DNA of 64,000 nucleotides from Polynucleobacter tropicus (GCF_013307225.1 NZ_CP028942.1:1826965-1890964), one strand, 5' to 3'; shown: positions 20,180 through 30,376, numbered from the stretch's first letter. Numbers and translations are program-made. Notes: generated by a model from the sequence alone, not told the origin.

Positions 20180-20554
20180 TTAAGCAGAGAAAGAAGAGCC
20201 GCAACCACAAGTCGTTGTTGCATTTGGATTCTTGATAACAAATTGAGATCCATTGATGTCTTCTTTGTAATCAATCTCAGCACCAACTAAATATTGGAAG
20301 CTCATTGAGTCCACTAATAATGTCACGCCATTTTTTTCAAACTGGGTGTCATCTTCATTTACAGCATCATCGAATGTGAAGCCATACTGGAATCCAGAGC
20401 AACCACCACCCTGAACAAATACACGCAACTTCAACTCTGGATTGCCTTCTTCTGCAATCAAGTCAGCCACTTTAGCGGCAGCAGCATCTGTAAACACCAA
20501 AGGGGTTGGTGGTTCAGCTAAATCTTGTGTAGCTTGCGTAGCCAATTCAGTCAT
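20180..20554 (-). CDS. erpA: Iron-sulfur cluster insertion protein ErpA
   Basis: A-type carrier that delivers iron-sulfur clusters to apoproteins. The three ligand cysteines are C52 in GGGCSGF and C116/C118 in the terminal CGCGSSF. Length is 124 aa, with a short variable N-terminal extension before [18 protein letters not shown] lies 6 nt before the ATG, and a TAAAAT -10-like box is seen upstream. It converges with anmK (15 nt between stops) and follows argC by 79 nt. Confidence 0.95.
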   Translation of the reverse strand: MTELATQATQDLAEPPTPLVFTDAAAAKVADLIAEEGNPELKLRVFVQGGGCSGFQYGFTFDDAVNEDDTQFEKNGVTLLVDSMSFQYLVGAEIDYKEDINGSQFVIKNPNATTTCGCGSSFSA

Positions 20555-20615
20555 GATTTACTCCTAATTCAAAAGGCAATGTCTTATTTTAGGCTTTTAA
20601 TGCCCAGCTTGCTGA

Positions 20616-20632
20616 AGGGGTATTTCACCCCT
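20616..20632 (-). terminator. Weak hairpin just after argC stop
   Basis: A 6-bp stem (AGGGGT with ACCCCT) and 5-nt loop start directly beyond the argC stop codon. There is no U-tract, so it is at best a partial terminator or an mRNA-end stabiliser between argC and erpA. Confidence 0.3.
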
Positions 20633-20633
20633 A

Positions 20634-21692
20634 TCAAGGAGATACCGCAATCTGCGTCAAGCCCGTGGTTTCAGGCAAGCCAAACATTAAATTCATACAC
20701 TGCACGCCCTGACCAGAAGCACCCTTTACTAGGTTGTCCTCTACAACCAAAATGACTAATGTATCGCCGCCACCGGGGCGATGGATTGCAATCCGAATCC
20801 CATTGCTACCCCGCACAGAACGCGTCTCAGGATGGCTGCCTGCAGGCATTACATCCACAAAGGGCTCATCCTTATAAAAGTTCTCATAGAGCTTCTGATA
20901 ATCCACATCTTTACCAGCCTCAGTCAAACGTACATACAAGGTCGAATGAATACCCCGCACCATTGGCGTGAGGTGTGGCACAAAGGTCAAACCAATTTGA
21001 TCATGCCCAGCAATTGCTTTCAAACCCTGAACAATCTCTGGAAGATGGCGATGGCCTTTAACTCCATAAGCTTTGAAGTTATCACTTGCTTCAGATAGCA
21101 AAGTACCAATCTCAGCTTTACGTCCAGCACCAGAAGTGCCCGACTTCGAATCCGAAATAATATGTTCGCCATCAATCAATTGCTTTCCACCAGTCGACTT
21201 TGGTGAAAGCAGCGGTGCTAGCCCCAATTGCACTGAAGTTGGATAGCACCCAGCCAAACCAACAACGCGCGCGCTCTTAATTTCTTCGCGATTAATTTCT
21301 GCCAAGCCATAAACTGCTTCAGCCAAAATTTCTGGGCAGCTATGATCCATGCCGTACCACTTCGCAAATTCTTTTACATCCTTTAAACGGAAGTCTGCGG
21401 CAAGATCTAAAATCTTGACGTTATTTGCTAGCAACTCTTTTGCTTGAGCCATTGCCACGCCGTGAGGTGTAGCAAAGAAGACCGCATCGCATTCATTGAG
21501 TTTGGCTTCATCTGGCGTAGTAAATTTGAGATCAACGCGGCCGCGCAATGATGGGAACATCTCAGCTACTGGCATTCCAGCTTCTGTACGAGAAGTAATG
21601 GCGACGATCTTGACCTCTGGATGTTGCGCCAATAAACGTAACAATTCCACTCCAGTGTATCCAGTCCCGCCAACGATGCCAACTTTAATCAT
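20634..21692 (-). CDS. argC: N-acetyl-gamma-glutamyl-phosphate reductase
   Basis: NADPH-dependent third step of arginine synthesis. The Rossmann motif is [18 protein letters not shown] at the N-terminus. The catalytic cysteine lies in [14 protein letters not shown], and the conserved HRHLPEI segment follows. ATG at 21692 places the Rossmann motif at the N-terminus; a TTG four codons upstream is less likely. Length 352 aa. It lies behind the rpsI terminator, so it probably has its own promoter in the 117-nt gap. Confidence 0.95.
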   Translation of the reverse strand: MIKVGIVGGTGYTGVELLRLLAQHPEVKIVAITSRTEAGMPVAEMFPSLRGRVDLKFTTPDEAKLNECDAVFFATPHGVAMAQAKELLANNVKILDLAADFRLKDVKEFAKWYGMDHSCPEILAEAVYGLAEINREEIKSARVVGLAGCYPTSVQLGLAPLLSPKSTGGKQLIDGEHIISDSKSGTSGAGRKAEIGTLLSEASDNFKAYGVKGHRHLPEIVQGLKAIAGHDQIGLTFVPHLTPMVRGIHSTLYVRLTEAGKDVDYQKLYENFYKDEPFVDVMPAGSHPETRSVRGSNGIRIAIHRPGGGDTLVILVVEDNLVKGASGQGVQCMNLMFGLPETTGLTQIAVSP

Positions 21693-21750
21693 GTCTTTCC
21701 CCAAGATGCCTAAATCGAGAAGTGGTATTTAAACTTATGAACCTCATTGT

Positions 21751-21783
21751 AAAAACAAAAAGGGCCGCTTGCGCGACCCTTTC
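21751..21783 (-). terminator. Intrinsic terminator of the rplM-rpsI operon
   Basis: On the minus strand an 8-bp stem (AGGGUCGC paired with GCGGCCCU, one U-G pair) with a GCAA loop is followed by UUUUUGUUUUU. It lies 27 nt after the rpsI stop and before argC, a textbook rho-independent terminator. Confidence 0.82.
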
Positions 21784-21809
21784 GATAAAACAACAGCGAC
21801 CGAAAGAAA

Positions 21810-22211
21810 TTAGCGCTTGCTGAACTGCTTACGACGACGTGCGCCATGCAGACCAACTTTTTTACGCTCAACTTCACGAGCATCACGAGTAACCAAACCT
21901 GCTTTAGACAGGGTAGGCTTCAACGCATTATCGTAATCGATCAAAGCACGTGTTACGCCGTGACGTACCGCACCAGCTTGACCAGTCTCGCCACCACCAG
22001 ATACGTTTACTTTGATATCAAAGGTAGTGAGGTGAGATGTGAGAGCCAAAGGCTGACGAGCAATCATGCGCGATGTTTCACGAGCAAAATAAGCATCGAT
22101 AGGCTTACCGTTAACAGTAATTTCGCCTTTGCCAGACTTAATAAAAACGCGCGCAACAGAACTCTTGCGGCGACCTGTACCGTAATTCCAACTTCCGTAA
22201 TTAATAGCCAT
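21810..22211 (-). CDS. rpsI: 30S ribosomal protein uS9
   Basis: Small-subunit protein whose C-terminal tail reaches the P-site t[15 protein letters not shown] near the N-terminus, the glycine-rich [12 protein letters not shown] and the terminal [11 protein letters not shown] are diagnostic. Length 133 aa. It starts 9 nt after rplM in the universal rplM-rpsI operon. Confidence 0.98.
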   Translation of the reverse strand: MAINYGSWNYGTGRRKSSVARVFIKSGKGEITVNGKPIDAYFARETSRMIARQPLALTSHLTTFDIKVNVSGGGETGQAGAVRHGVTRALIDYDNALKPTLSKAGLVTRDAREVERKKVGLHGARRRKQFSKR

Positions 22212-22220
22212 TTGGTTTCC

Positions 22221-22649
22221 TTAAATCTCTAACGCTTTTGGCTGTTGAGCCGCGTGCGGATGATTAGCATCGCCATAGACCTTCAATTTCTTGATCATGG
22301 CATAGCCGAGTGGGCCTTTTGGCAACATACCTTTCACAGCCTTCTCCAAGGCGCGACCTGGGAAACGGTCTTGCATCTTGTCAAAGTTAGTCTCGGAAAT
22401 ACCACCTGGGTATCCGCTGTGACGGTAATACATTTTGTTCAAGCCTTTTGTGCCTGTAACACGTAACTTGGATGAATTGATCACGACGATAAAGTCGCCA
22501 GTGTCAACGTGTGGAGTGAATTCAGGCTTGTGCTTGCCGCGTAGACGGTGTGCCACTTCACTGGCGACACGACCGAGGACTTTGTCCGTTGCGTCAATCA
22601 CGAACCATTCACGCTTTACCTCATGGGATTTTGCGGAAAAAGTTTTCAT
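22221..22649 (-). CDS. rplM: 50S ribosomal protein uL13
   Basis: Early-assembling large-subunit protein. Diagnostic stretches are [33 protein letters not shown] and RHSGYPGG. Length 142 aa is standard. First gene of rplM-rpsI; a plausible promoter lies just upstream at 22663-22692. Confidence 0.98.
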   Translation of the reverse strand: MKTFSAKSHEVKREWFVIDATDKVLGRVASEVAHRLRGKHKPEFTPHVDTGDFIVVINSSKLRVTGTKGLNKMYYRHSGYPGGISETNFDKMQDRFPGRALEKAVKGMLPKGPLGYAMIKKLKVYGDANHPHAAQQPKALEI

Positions 22650-22662
22650 GATTTCTCAAATT

Positions 22663-22692
22663 GTTATAGTCAAAAATACTCCAATCAAACAA
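22663..22692 (-). promoter_or_regulatory. Candidate promoter of rplM-rpsI
   Basis: Minus-strand TTGTTT (22687-22692) and TATAAC (22663-22668) are separated by 18 nt. The -10 ends 13 nt before the rplM ATG, which would give a short leader. Confidence 0.4.
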
Positions 22693-22803
22693 CCTCCACT
22701 TTGGCCCTGCTTATGTTTGCAAGCTCGCAGATTCAGCAATTTAACTGGTACAACGATTGCCGCTGACTAGTCGACAATCCAGTAAAGCCTTGAATTATAA
22801 CCC

Positions 22804-22832
22804 AAAAAAAACCCAGGAGCTAGTCCTGGGTT
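22804..22832 (-). terminator. Intrinsic terminator of the candidate sRNA
   Basis: On the minus strand AACCCAGGA and UCCUGGGUU form a perfect 9-bp stem around a 5-nt loop, immediately followed by six more U. The U-tract exists only in the minus-strand transcript, which fixes the direction. Confidence 0.85.
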
Positions 22833-22905
22833 GGAATCCACCTATGTTTGGGTGGAGGAGACACTTGGAGGTAAGTCGCAGTCTTGTATAAGACTGACTA
22901 CCAAT
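22804..22905 (-). ncRNA. Candidate small RNA, three stem-loops, own promoter and terminator
   Basis: A putative transcript of about 102 nt runs from near 22905 to the U-tract at 22804. Three perfect hairpins are visible: a 7-bp stem with 4-nt loop (22879-22896), a 6-bp stem with 8-nt loop (22837-22856), and the 9-bp terminator. Between the first two lies CUCCUCC, complementary to Shine-Dalgarno sequences and therefore a possible target-binding seed. It lies between rplM and an OsmC-type gene and does not overlap either. I cannot assign it to a known family; a Rfam search (including motifs reported from Polynucleobacter) would decide. Confidence 0.6.
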
Positions 22906-22911
22906 ATGGTC

Positions 22912-22941
22912 ATTCTACACAAAGAATTTACTGCATTGCAA
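22912..22941 (-). promoter_or_regulatory. Candidate promoter of the sRNA
   Basis: Minus-strand TTGCAA (22936-22941) and TAGAAT (22912-22917) with an 18-nt spacer. The expected start, about seven bases downstream, is an A near 22905. Confidence 0.55.
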
Positions 22942-22968
22942 GAAAATTGACCAAAATCAATAATTTTA

Positions 22969-22983
22969 TGTTGCCATGCAACA
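22969..22983. promoter_or_regulatory. Interrupted palindrome, possible operator
   Basis: TGTTGC and GCAACA flank a 3-nt CAT spacer, giving a perfect two-fold symmetric site. It lies between the sRNA promoter and the start of the OsmC-type gene, where a dimeric regulator could influence both. No regulator gene is adjacent. Confidence 0.35.
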
Positions 22984-23054
22984 ACTATGAACCTGTTAAA
23001 AATTGATAAACTATTGATAATATTGATTAATTTAGTAAGTTAGGGATCACTAAT

Positions 23055-23477
23055 ATGGAATGTCGAGTATCTTGGTTGGGTAATGGCGGCATGGCTTTTT
23101 CTGCGGAAACTGGCAGTGGGCACCTTGTGAATATGGATGGCGCGCCTGAGGCGGGAGGCAGAAACCTAGCCCCAAGACCAATGGAGCTCATTTTGGCGGG
23201 CGCTGGTGGCTGCTCAGCCTTTGATGTCGTATTGATCCTGCAGAGATCCCGTCAAGCTGTTAGTGGCTGTGAGGTGATCCTACAGGCTGAAAGAGCCACG
23301 GAAGACCCAAAAGTTTTTACCAAGATCAATTTGCACTTCAAAGTCAAAGGTAAAGATTTGGATTCTGCAAAAGTAGACCGCGCCGTCAAGCTATCGCATG
23401 AAAAGTACTGCTCTGCCACGACCATGCTGGCAAAAACCGCCCAACTGACTTACATCGTTGAAGTTATTGCGGAATAA
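23055..23477 (+). CDS. OsmC/YhfA-family redox protein
   Basis: Small OsmC-like protein; characterised members reduce hydroperoxides through a cysteine pair. Both cysteines are present, in GAGGCSAFDVV (near residue 56) and HEKYCSATTML (near 117), and the basic segment ARPMEL-like APRPMELIL precedes the first. Length 140 aa is typical of the YhfA branch. TAGGGA upstream of the ATG is a weak ribosome-binding site. It is a single plus-strand gene whose stop is 2 nt from the mature 3' end of rnpB on the other strand. Substrate cannot be told from sequence. Confidence 0.88.
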   Translation: MECRVSWLGNGGMAFSAETGSGHLVNMDGAPEAGGRNLAPRPMELILAGAGGCSAFDVVLILQRSRQAVSGCEVILQAERATEDPKVFTKINLHFKVKGKDLDSAKVDRAVKLSHEKYCSATTMLAKTAQLTYIVEVIAE

Positions 23478-23479
23478 GT

Positions 23480-23786
23480 GCAGAGTCAATCGATAAGCCG
23501 GATTCTGTCGCCTAAATTTTCATTTAGGGGCAATCATTCCTCTAGGCCATCAGTTACCTGACGGCTCAAGCTCCCTACCCGCAGACTCAGCGGGACGCCT
23601 CATCGTCTGCATACTTGGGATTGCTCCAGGTGGAGGTTACCGCGTTTCACCGTAACTAAATACGCTCGTCTCTGTGGCCCTATTCCTCACGTCACCGTGG
23701 ATGGCCGTTAGCCATCACCCTACCCTATGGAGTCCGGACTTTCCTCCCCCTCAATAAAGAGGCGGCGATTGCCTAATTGACTCTGC
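23480..23786 (-). ncRNA. rnpB: RNase P RNA (bacterial class A)
   Basis: Catalytic RNA that matures tRNA 5' ends. On the minus strand the 5' and 3' ends pair over 11 bp (P1: GCAGAGUCAAU with AUUGACUCUGC). Conserved cores are GAGGAAAGUCCGGACUCC near the 5' end, CCACAGAGACGAG, GGUGAAACGCGGUAACC, and AGAGGAAUGAUUGCC with ACAGAAUCCGGCUUAUCGA near the 3' end. At about 307 nt it is shorter than E. coli RNase P RNA (377 nt), implying reduced peripheral helices. A TAGACT -10-like box sits 6 nt before the 5' end. Confidence 0.95.
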
Positions 23787-23792
23787 GCCTGC

Positions 23793-23798
23793 AGTCTA
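23793..23798 (-). promoter_or_regulatory. Candidate -10 box of rnpB
   Basis: Minus-strand TAGACT ends 6 nt upstream of the predicted first base of the RNA (23786), the correct distance for a -10 element. No good -35 is visible. Confidence 0.4.
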
Positions 23799-23841
23799 AC
23801 GCAGTCAGAGTAAATTAGCTGATAAAAATAAAAGTATTGAA

Positions 23842-24906
23842 TTAAACCAATGACCAGGCAATTGTTTCGCCTGCACGCAGAGGAACAATCGTCGCATCAC
23901 CTAGTGGCAATTCTGCAGGAATCGCTTGAACTTGCTTAGACAAAGTAATTTTTTTGGTGTTACGCGGTAAAGCATAAAAGTCAGGGCCAAAGAAACTCGC
24001 GAAACCTTCTAATTTGTCTAATTTGCCAACACTCTCAAATGCTTCAGCATACAAACCCAATGCATTGAAAGCGCTATAGCAACCTGCACAACCACAAGCA
24101 GCCTCTTTCGCACCCTTAGAGTGAGGGGCGCTATCCGTACCTAAGAAGAAACGCGAATTTTCACTTGTGGCAGCCTCGACTAAAGCAACACGATGCTCTT
24201 CACGCTTTAATACCGGCAAGCAATAGTTATGCGGGCGAATACCTCCAGCAAAAATGGCATTGCGATTCATTAGTAAATGTTGCGGTGTAATGGTTGCAGC
24301 TAATGTATTTTTCCCATTGGTAGAGGCATCACGAACATAGTGAGCTGCCTGCTTGGTAGTGATGTGTTCAAACACTATTTTTAATTCTGGAAAATCTTTG
24401 CGCAATGGGTCAAGTACTGAATCAATAAATACGGCCTCGCGATCAAAGATATCAATAACGGCAGTAGTTACTTCACCATGCACTAACAGCGGCAACCCAA
24501 CAGCCTGCATGGCTTCTAGCGCTTGATAACAACGCTTAATATCACTAACACCAGCATCGCTATTTGTTGTAGCGCCCGCAGGGTATAACTTAAAAGCAAC
24601 AATACCTTCTGCCTTTGCCTTACGAACCTCATCTGCGGTAGTGTTATCAGTGAGATACAAAGTCATTAGTGGCGTAAAACTAGTGATACCCAATTTTTTT
24701 AAGTTGGCATCGATACGGGATTGATACGCCTTCGCTAAATCCACAGTGGTCACTGGTGGCTTTAAGTTCGGCATGATGATTGCGCGTGCAAATTGACGAG
24801 CGGTATCAGCCAGAACATCTTTCATCACGTCACCATCACGAATATGTAAATGCCAGTCATCTGGCTGAATCATTTCAATTCTTGAAGGTGTATTTAAATT
24901 CGACAT
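23842..24906 (-). CDS. pyrC: Dihydroorotase (homodimeric type)
   Basis: Zinc amidohydrolase that closes carbamoyl aspartate to dihydroorotate in pyrimidine synthesis. Metal ligands are H19/H21 in [10 protein letters not shown], the lysine to be carbamylated in [13 protein letters not shown], and histidines in LLVHGEV and FEHITT; the metal aspartate lies in [13 protein letters not shown]. Length 354 aa fits the class II (E. coli-type) enzyme. It starts 2 nt after the glycerate kinase gene, so the two are probably coupled. Confidence 0.96.
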   Translation of the reverse strand: MSNLNTPSRIEMIQPDDWHLHIRDGDVMKDVLADTARQFARAIIMPNLKPPVTTVDLAKAYQSRIDANLKKLGITSFTPLMTLYLTDNTTADEVRKAKAEGIVAFKLYPAGATTNSDAGVSDIKRCYQALEAMQAVGLPLLVHGEVTTAVIDIFDREAVFIDSVLDPLRKDFPELKIVFEHITTKQAAHYVRDASTNGKNTLAATITPQHLLMNRNAIFAGGIRPHNYCLPVLKREEHRVALVEAATSENSRFFLGTDSAPHSKGAKEAACGCAGCYSAFNALGLYAEAFESVGKLDKLEGFASFFGPDFYALPRNTKKITLSKQVQAIPAELPLGDATIVPLRAGETIAWSLV

Positions 24907-24908
24907 AA

Positions 24909-26255
24909 TTATTTATCAAGCAAAATAATGCGGAAATCATTGACATTCGTAAGTGTAGGGCCAGTTTCCACCAAAGCATCTAATTGCGCAAAAAATCCAT
25001 AGCAGTCATGAGCTTTTAGGTATTTAGCTGGCTCTATGTCATTAGCCTTAGCTAACCCCCGAATACCGCCATCAAACCAGGCGCCCGCATTCTTCTCACT
25101 ACCATCAATGCCATCTGTATCTGCTGCTAATGCAGCCATCTTTGGCAAATCCGCGCTAGCAGCAAATAGTGAGAGTAGATATTCGCTACAACGACCACCA
25201 CGACCCTTAGTTCCCGCAGGGATCGTCACGGTACATTCACCACCGGAAATTAGCGCTAGTGGTTTATCTGCTTTATCCGTCTTTGCCAAATACTCGCGTG
25301 CCAATTGCGCCTGCGCTGCGCCAACTTCTTGAGCCTCGCCCGTAATCGTATCGCCCAACACAACAGGCTCATACCCATGGGCTCTGACAAAATTTGCGGC
25401 AGCTTCTAGACTCTTATATGCGGTTGCAATGACATGGTTTGATACTCTTGCGCTTACTAGATCAACATCTTTTAGAGTTTCAGGTTTCTGGCCTGCCACG
25501 CCCTGCTTCAAATGATTCATTACTGATGCGGGAATAAGTTCTTGCAAGCGATAGGACTCAATAATATTCAGTGCATCTAAATAAGTTGAATAGTCAGCCG
25601 CGCAAGGGCCACTTGCAATATCAGCGGGTGAATCTCCAGTGACATCTGAAATTAATAAGGCCTCTACTCGCACCCCACGAGCAATCGCACATCTCGCTAG
25701 GTTACCTCCCAAGATGGCTGATAAATGCTTGCGCACAACATTCATTTCCTCGATTGGGGCACCACTACGAAGTAAGGCTTCAGTGGTCTTGCGCATATCA
25801 TCAATTGAGATACCCTCAACTGGCAGAGTTAACAAACTGGATCCACCACCAGAAACTAAAGCAATTAATACATCATCTTCTTTAAGTGTTTGGGTTAACT
25901 CCAATATAGCTTTAGCGCCATCCATGCCTGCTTGGTCTGGCACAGGATGACCTGCTTCGATAATCTTAATATTAGAGGTTGGCGAGCTATGCCCATAGCG
26001 AGTTAATACAACGCCTTCAATCTTGACTTGAGGCCAATGTACTTTGGCGTACGTTTCTAAAGCGCTCGCCATTGATGCGCTTGCTTTACCAGCACCCACC
26101 ACTAGACATTTACCCTTGGGCTCTTGCCCCACTGGAAATATCCTTGCCAATTGTTGAGGAACAATGACTTGTGGATCCGCGACTGCCACCGCTGCTGCGA
26201 AGGCATTTTTGAGAATGGTCTCGGTATTTATTGGCTGAGAATGTTGCTGCTTCAT
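24909..26255 (-). CDS. Glycerate 2-kinase, MOFRL/TtuD family
   Basis: ATP-dependent kinase that phosphorylates D-glycerate, feeding photorespiratory-type C2/C3 carbon into glycolysis. It has an N-terminal DUF4147/GckA domain with [12 protein letters not shown] and [11 protein letters not shown], and a C-terminal MOFRL domain with [20 protein letters not shown] and [10 protein letters not shown]. Length 448 aa is usual. It lies 9 nt behind the ABC exporter and 2 nt before pyrC. Some relatives are annotated hydroxypyruvate reductase; kinase activity is the better-supported family function. Confidence 0.88.
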   Translation of the reverse strand: MKQQHSQPINTETILKNAFAAAVAVADPQVIVPQQLARIFPVGQEPKGKCLVVGAGKASASMASALETYAKVHWPQVKIEGVVLTRYGHSSPTSNIKIIEAGHPVPDQAGMDGAKAILELTQTLKEDDVLIALVSGGGSSLLTLPVEGISIDDMRKTTEALLRSGAPIEEMNVVRKHLSAILGGNLARCAIARGVRVEALLISDVTGDSPADIASGPCAADYSTYLDALNIIESYRLQELIPASVMNHLKQGVAGQKPETLKDVDLVSARVSNHVIATAYKSLEAAANFVRAHGYEPVVLGDTITGEAQEVGAAQAQLAREYLAKTDKADKPLALISGGECTVTIPAGTKGRGGRCSEYLLSLFAASADLPKMAALAADTDGIDGSEKNAGAWFDGGIRGLAKANDIEPAKYLKAHDCYGFFAQLDALVETGPTLTNVNDFRIILLDK

Positions 26256-26264
26256 TGGTCTATT

Positions 26265-28088
26265 CTAATCAAGCCCAGCACGCTCTTGCATTTGCCACAT
26301 CTCTGCATACTTTCCTTTAGCTGCCAATAGCTCTAGATGCGTTCCCCGCTCTACGACCTGCCCATGGTCCATCACCAAAATTTGATCCGCATGAATAATG
26401 GTGGAAAGACGATGCGCAATGATGAGCGTCGTTCGATTTTTTGCCAAGTTGAATAGCTCTTCCTGAAATGCACGCTCTGTTTTAGAGTCCAGAGCAGACG
26501 TGGCTTCATCAAAAATCAGCATTGCTGGTTTTTTCAATAGTGTTCTTGCAATTGCAACACGCTGCTTTTCTCCACCCGATAACTTTAGGCCTCGTTCGCC
26601 AACCTGAGTTTGATAAGCATCTGGCAAGTGCTTAATAAAGCTATCAATTTGAGCCGCTCTTGCGGCCTCCTGAACTTCTTCAAAGCTCGCAGAAGGGTCT
26701 CCATAAGCAATGTTGTAACCAATGGTGTCATTAAATAAGACTGTGTCTTGTGGAACGATGCCAATGGCTTTACGCAAACTTAACTGCGTCACATCTTGAA
26801 TATTTTGACCATCAATGATGATTTTTCCTGACTGTGCGTCATAGAAGCGAAATAACAATCTCGCCAAAGTACTCTTGCCAGCACCGCTCTGACCCACAAC
26901 TGCAGTAGTTGTACCCGCTGGAATATTAAAGCTAACATTGCGGAGAATTTCTCGCTTGCTCTCATAATGAAAAGAGACATTCTCAAAACGCACATCGGGC
27001 CCACGACTAGGGTTATCAATTTGCAAAGGATGTGCATTTGGTGAGTCAGCAATTTCCTTTTCTGTGTTGAGCAAAGAAAACATGCGATCCATATCCGTGA
27101 GGGATTGCTTGATTTCGCGATAGATGACCCCCAGAAAATTCAAAGGGATATACAACTGAATCATCAAGGTGTTGACCAACACCAAATCACCCAACGTCAT
27201 AGTTCCATCCACGACTCCAAGGGTGGCACGCCACAAAATTAGCATCAAACCAATCGCAATAATGATCTGTTGGCCTAAATTCAAGAAAGCTAAAGTCTTT
27301 TGAGATTTAATGGCTGCTGATTGATAGCGCAAGAGATTGTAATCGTATCGAGCAGTCTCAAATGCTTCATTACCAAAATATTTAACGGTCTCGAAATTCA
27401 GCAAAGAGTCAATTGCCTTTTGATTGGCTTTTGAATCCATCTCATTCATAGCACGACGATAGTGTGTGCGCCACTCAGTCACCACAATTGTGAACACAAT
27501 GTATAAAACTAAAGCCACTAAAGTAATCGCTGCAAACCAGATGTCGTATGAATATGCAAAGTAGCAAAGCACTAAGCAAAACTCAATCAAGGTCGGCAAA
27601 ATACTGTAGAGCGAATATGAAATAAGTGACTGAATACCGCGGGTACCGCGCTCAATATCACGACTTACGCCACCAGTCTGACGAGCTAAATGAAAGCTGA
27701 GAGCCAGTGAATGTAAATGCTCAAAAACTTGAAGCGCTACTTTGCGCACTGCATTTTGAGTGACGCGGGCAAATAAGGCTTCACGTAGCTCAGCAAATAA
27801 AGAGGCAGAGATTCTTAAGAAGCCATAAGCAACAATGATGCCGAGAGGAACAGCTAATATTGCTTGGGGGGAGCTCGCCTTGATGTCCAAAGAGTCGATT
27901 AACTCTTTCATCAAAATAGGTATGCCTAAATTGGCAAACTTCGCAGCAACTAAACAACTTAGAGCCAAAATGACTCTAAAGCGATATTCCAGAAGATAAG
28001 GAAGAAGGTCGCGAATAACACGCCAATCACCACGTTGAGGCGTATTTGACTCGCCGCTAGACCGATGGTGACCCGATGAATGTCTCAT
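26265..28088 (-). CDS. ATM1/HMT1-type ABC exporter (fused membrane and ATPase domains)
   Basis: Half-size ABC exporter that would work as a homodimer in the inner membrane. The membrane domain (about residues 30-330) has six predicted helices. The ATPase domain shows Walker [10 protein letters not shown], signature [16 protein letters not shown], and Walker [24 protein letters not shown] and the short [10 protein letters not shown] segment are typical of the ATM1 branch, whose members export glutathione-linked sulfur or metal compounds; the cargo here is inferred only. It follows nudB by 24 nt. Confidence 0.87.
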   Translation of the reverse strand: MRHSSGHHRSSGESNTPQRGDWRVIRDLLPYLLEYRFRVILALSCLVAAKFANLGIPILMKELIDSLDIKASSPQAILAVPLGIIVAYGFLRISASLFAELREALFARVTQNAVRKVALQVFEHLHSLALSFHLARQTGGVSRDIERGTRGIQSLISYSLYSILPTLIEFCLVLCYFAYSYDIWFAAITLVALVLYIVFTIVVTEWRTHYRRAMNEMDSKANQKAIDSLLNFETVKYFGNEAFETARYDYNLLRYQSAAIKSQKTLAFLNLGQQIIIAIGLMLILWRATLGVVDGTMTLGDLVLVNTLMIQLYIPLNFLGVIYREIKQSLTDMDRMFSLLNTEKEIADSPNAHPLQIDNPSRGPDVRFENVSFHYESKREILRNVSFNIPAGTTTAVVGQSGAGKSTLARLLFRFYDAQSGKIIIDGQNIQDVTQLSLRKAIGIVPQDTVLFNDTIGYNIAYGDPSASFEEVQEAARAAQIDSFIKHLPDAYQTQVGERGLKLSGGEKQRVAIARTLLKKPAMLIFDEATSALDSKTERAFQEELFNLAKNRTTLIIAHRLSTIIHADQILVMDHGQVVERGTHLELLAAKGKYAEMWQMQERAGLD

Positions 28089-28112
28089 CGTTGTATCTTA
28101 TTCGCTTCTGCT

Positions 28113-28556
28113 TTAGTTTGCCGAGAACAATCTCATGATGGCCTCGCCATTGCTGCGAGAAAAACACTTCTTAGCAGCCTCCTCAAACGGCAACCATTCA
28201 TAAGCAACATGCTCTCGTGGCGCCAATTGAATTTGAATTCCATCGGGCACTTCAAGTGAAAACCAATGCTCGGTATTGCGGGTAACACCAGGGGCATAGC
28301 GAAAGCGCCACTCAGGATAAATCTCGTATTCAATATGATGATGCATATTGCGCAGAGACCCCGTTGGCAATTGATCAACAGCGATACCCGTCTCTTCAAA
28401 TACCTCTCGACTTGCTGCTAAGGTTAAATCTTCGTTTGGAGCATCTAGGCTACCAGTGACAGACTGCCAGAATCCCTCGCGATCAGCACGCTCTATCAAT
28501 AAAACATCCCTATTCGATTTATAGATAACAACTAAAATCGAAATAGGGATTTTCAA
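28113..28556 (-). CDS. nudB: Dihydroneopterin triphosphate diphosphatase (Nudix)
   Basis: Nudix hydrolase that removes pyrophosphate from dihydroneopterin triphosphate, an early step of folate synthesis. The Nudix box GSLDAPNED...SREVFEETGI spans about residues 35-58. It has six rather than five residues between the first glycine and glutamate, a one-residue expansion of the loop. WQSVTGSL before the box matches NudB. Length 147 aa. It follows aspS by 20 nt; aspS-nudB adjacency is common in proteobacteria and supports the assignment. Confidence 0.88.
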   Translation of the reverse strand: MKIPISILVVIYKSNRDVLLIERADREGFWQSVTGSLDAPNEDLTLAASREVFEETGIAVDQLPTGSLRNMHHHIEYEIYPEWRFRYAPGVTRNTEHWFSLEVPDGIQIQLAPREHVAYEWLPFEEAAKKCFSRSNGEAIMRLFSAN

Positions 28557-28576
28557 GATCGATACTGCTTCTACTT

Positions 28577-30376
28577 TTATGCTGCAGGCGCAGCTTGACG
28601 CAAGCGGATATGTAATTCACGCAACTGACGCTCATCTACTGGGCTTGGCGCCTGAGTTAATAAGCACTGTGCGCGTTGTGTTTTAGGGAATGCGATTACA
28701 TCACGGATTGATTCGGCACCAGTCATCATCGTAACGATACGATCCAAACCAAATGCGATGCCACCATGCGGAGGTGCGCCATACTGCAAGGCGTCCAACA
28801 AGAAACCAAACTTTGCTTGCGCTTCTTCAGCATCAATCTTCAGCGCACGGAACACTTGGCTTTGAACTGCTTCTTGGTGAATACGTACAGAGCCGCCACC
28901 AATCTCGCTACCATTCAGAACCATGTCATACGCTTTAGCCAAGCACTTACCAGGATCCGTTTCCAGATACTGCATGTGTTCATCTTTAGGGCTAGTGAAA
29001 GGGTGATGGCAAGCAACCCAACGCGCTTCGCCTTCGTCATAGTCAAACATAGGGAAGTCAACAACCCACAATGGCTTCCAGCCTTCAGTAAAGAGGCCGT
29101 GCTCTTTACCCCAAGCGGAATGACCGATACGTAGACGCAAATTACCGATGGCATCGTTCACGATTTTTTCTTTATCAGCACCAAAGAAAATAATGTCGCC
29201 ATCTTTTGCGCCAGTGCGCTTCAAAATGCCTTCAATCGCTGCGTCATGCAAATTCTTGACGATTGGTGATTGCAATCCATTGCGGCCTTCCGCAACTGAA
29301 TTCACCTTAATCCATGCCAAACCTTTGGCTCCATAGATGCTAACAAACTGTGTGTAGTCATCAATTTCACTACGGCTAATTTCAGCGCCGCCAGGTACGC
29401 ATAAACCAACTACGCGACCACCAGCTTGATTTGCAGCGCCGGAGAATACCTTGAAATCAACATCTTTCATCAAATCCGTTAACTCGGTGAACTCAAAGCT
29501 GACGCGAAGATCAGGCTTATCGGAACCAAAACGCGCCATTCCTTCTGAGTACGGCATCGTTGGAAATGGATTTGGCAATTCCACATTCATGGTCTTCTTG
29601 AAAATATGACGAATCATGTTTTCAAATAAATCCCGAATCTCTAATTCACTTAAGAAGGCGGTTTCACAGTCAATCTGAGTAAATTCAGGTTGACGATCTG
29701 CACGCAAATCTTCATCTCGGAAACACTTAGTAATTTGATAGTAACGATCAAAACCAGCCACCATCAACAACTGCTTAAATAACTGAGGTGATTGTGGCAA
29801 TGCAAAAAACTGACCATCATGCACACGTGATGGCACTAAATAGTCGCGCGCACCTTCTGGCGTGCTCTTAGTAAGCATCGGAGTTTCAATATCAATAAAG
29901 CCCGCATCATCTAAATAACGACGGCACTCCATTGCAACGTTGTAACGTAAACGCAAATTCTTTTGCATTTGTGGACGACGCAAGTCCAGCACGCGATGTG
30001 TCAAACGTGTAGTCTCGGATAAGTTCTCGTCATCAATCTGAAATGGTGGTGTTACCGAAGCATTCAAAATCACCAAGCTATGGCAGAGCACCTCAACCTT
30101 GCCTGTTGCCAGATCGTTATTTTCAGTGCCGGCAGGACGCGCGCGCACTAGACCCTTAATTTGAATGCAGTACTCGTTACGCACCTGCTCTGCAAGCGCA
30201 AACATTTCTGGACGGTCTGGATCGCAAACCACTTGCACAAAACCTTCACGGTCACGCAAGTCAATAAAGATCACGCCTCCATGGTCACGACGACGATTGA
30301 CCCAGCCTGAGAGTGTGACCTCTTGACCGATCAGTGCATCTGTTACTTGGCCGCAATTATGGCTACGCATTGACAT
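28577..30376 (-). CDS. aspS: Aspartate--tRNA(Asp/Asn) ligase
   Basis: Class II aminoacyl-tRNA synthetase. An N-terminal OB-fold anticodon-binding domain (about 1-105, [16 protein letters not shown]) precedes the catalytic domain. Motif 2 is [18 protein letters not shown], the GAD insert domain occupies roughly 290-420, and motif 3 is [14 protein letters not shown]. Length 599 aa is the bacterial type. Non-discriminating charging of tRNA-Asn cannot be excluded without checking for asnS. AGGAAA precedes the ATG. Confidence 0.97.
   Translation of the reverse strand: MSMRSHNCGQVTDALIGQEVTLSGWVNRRRDHGGVIFIDLRDREGFVQVVCDPDRPEMFALAEQVRNEYCIQIKGLVRARPAGTENNDLATGKVEVLCHSLVILNASVTPPFQIDDENLSETTRLTHRVLDLRRPQMQKNLRLRYNVAMECRRYLDDAGFIDIETPMLTKSTPEGARDYLVPSRVHDGQFFALPQSPQLFKQLLMVAGFDRYYQITKCFRDEDLRADRQPEFTQIDCETAFLSELEIRDLFENMIRHIFKKTMNVELPNPFPTMPYSEGMARFGSDKPDLRVSFEFTELTDLMKDVDFKVFSGAANQAGGRVVGLCVPGGAEISRSEIDDYTQFVSIYGAKGLAWIKVNSVAEGRNGLQSPIVKNLHDAAIEGILKRTGAKDGDIIFFGADKEKIVNDAIGNLRLRIGHSAWGKEHGLFTEGWKPLWVVDFPMFDYDEGEARWVACHHPFTSPKDEHMQYLETDPGKCLAKAYDMVLNGSEIGGGSVRIHQEAVQSQVFRALKIDAEEAQAKFGFLLDALQYGAPPHGGIAFGLDRIVTMMTGAESIRDVIAFPKTQRAQCLLTQAPSPVDERQLRELHIRLRQAAPAA

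Larger units (their letters stand above)
22650..23054. other. 405-nt intergenic region between rplM and the OsmC-type gene
   Basis: This is the longest stretch without a protein gene. Reading from rplM outward it holds a candidate rplM promoter, a perfect minus-strand TATAAT at 22794-22799, a candidate sRNA with terminator and promoter (22804-22941), a 15-bp interrupted palindrome (22969-22983), and an AT-rich segment with three ATTGAT copies (23002-23027) that may contain the promoter of the downstream plus-strand gene. No open frame longer than about 25 codons looks real. Confidence 0.6.

Noticed and set aside
22801..22832. Terminator hairpin read as ending a plus-strand transcript
   Set aside because: The T-run exists only on the minus-strand RNA; on the plus strand the stem is preceded by A residues and followed by GGAATCC.
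22845..22916. A 23-codon minus-strand reading frame inside the candidate sRNA
   Set aside because: Its ATG overlaps the -10 box, upstream of the expected transcription start, and it has no ribosome-binding site.
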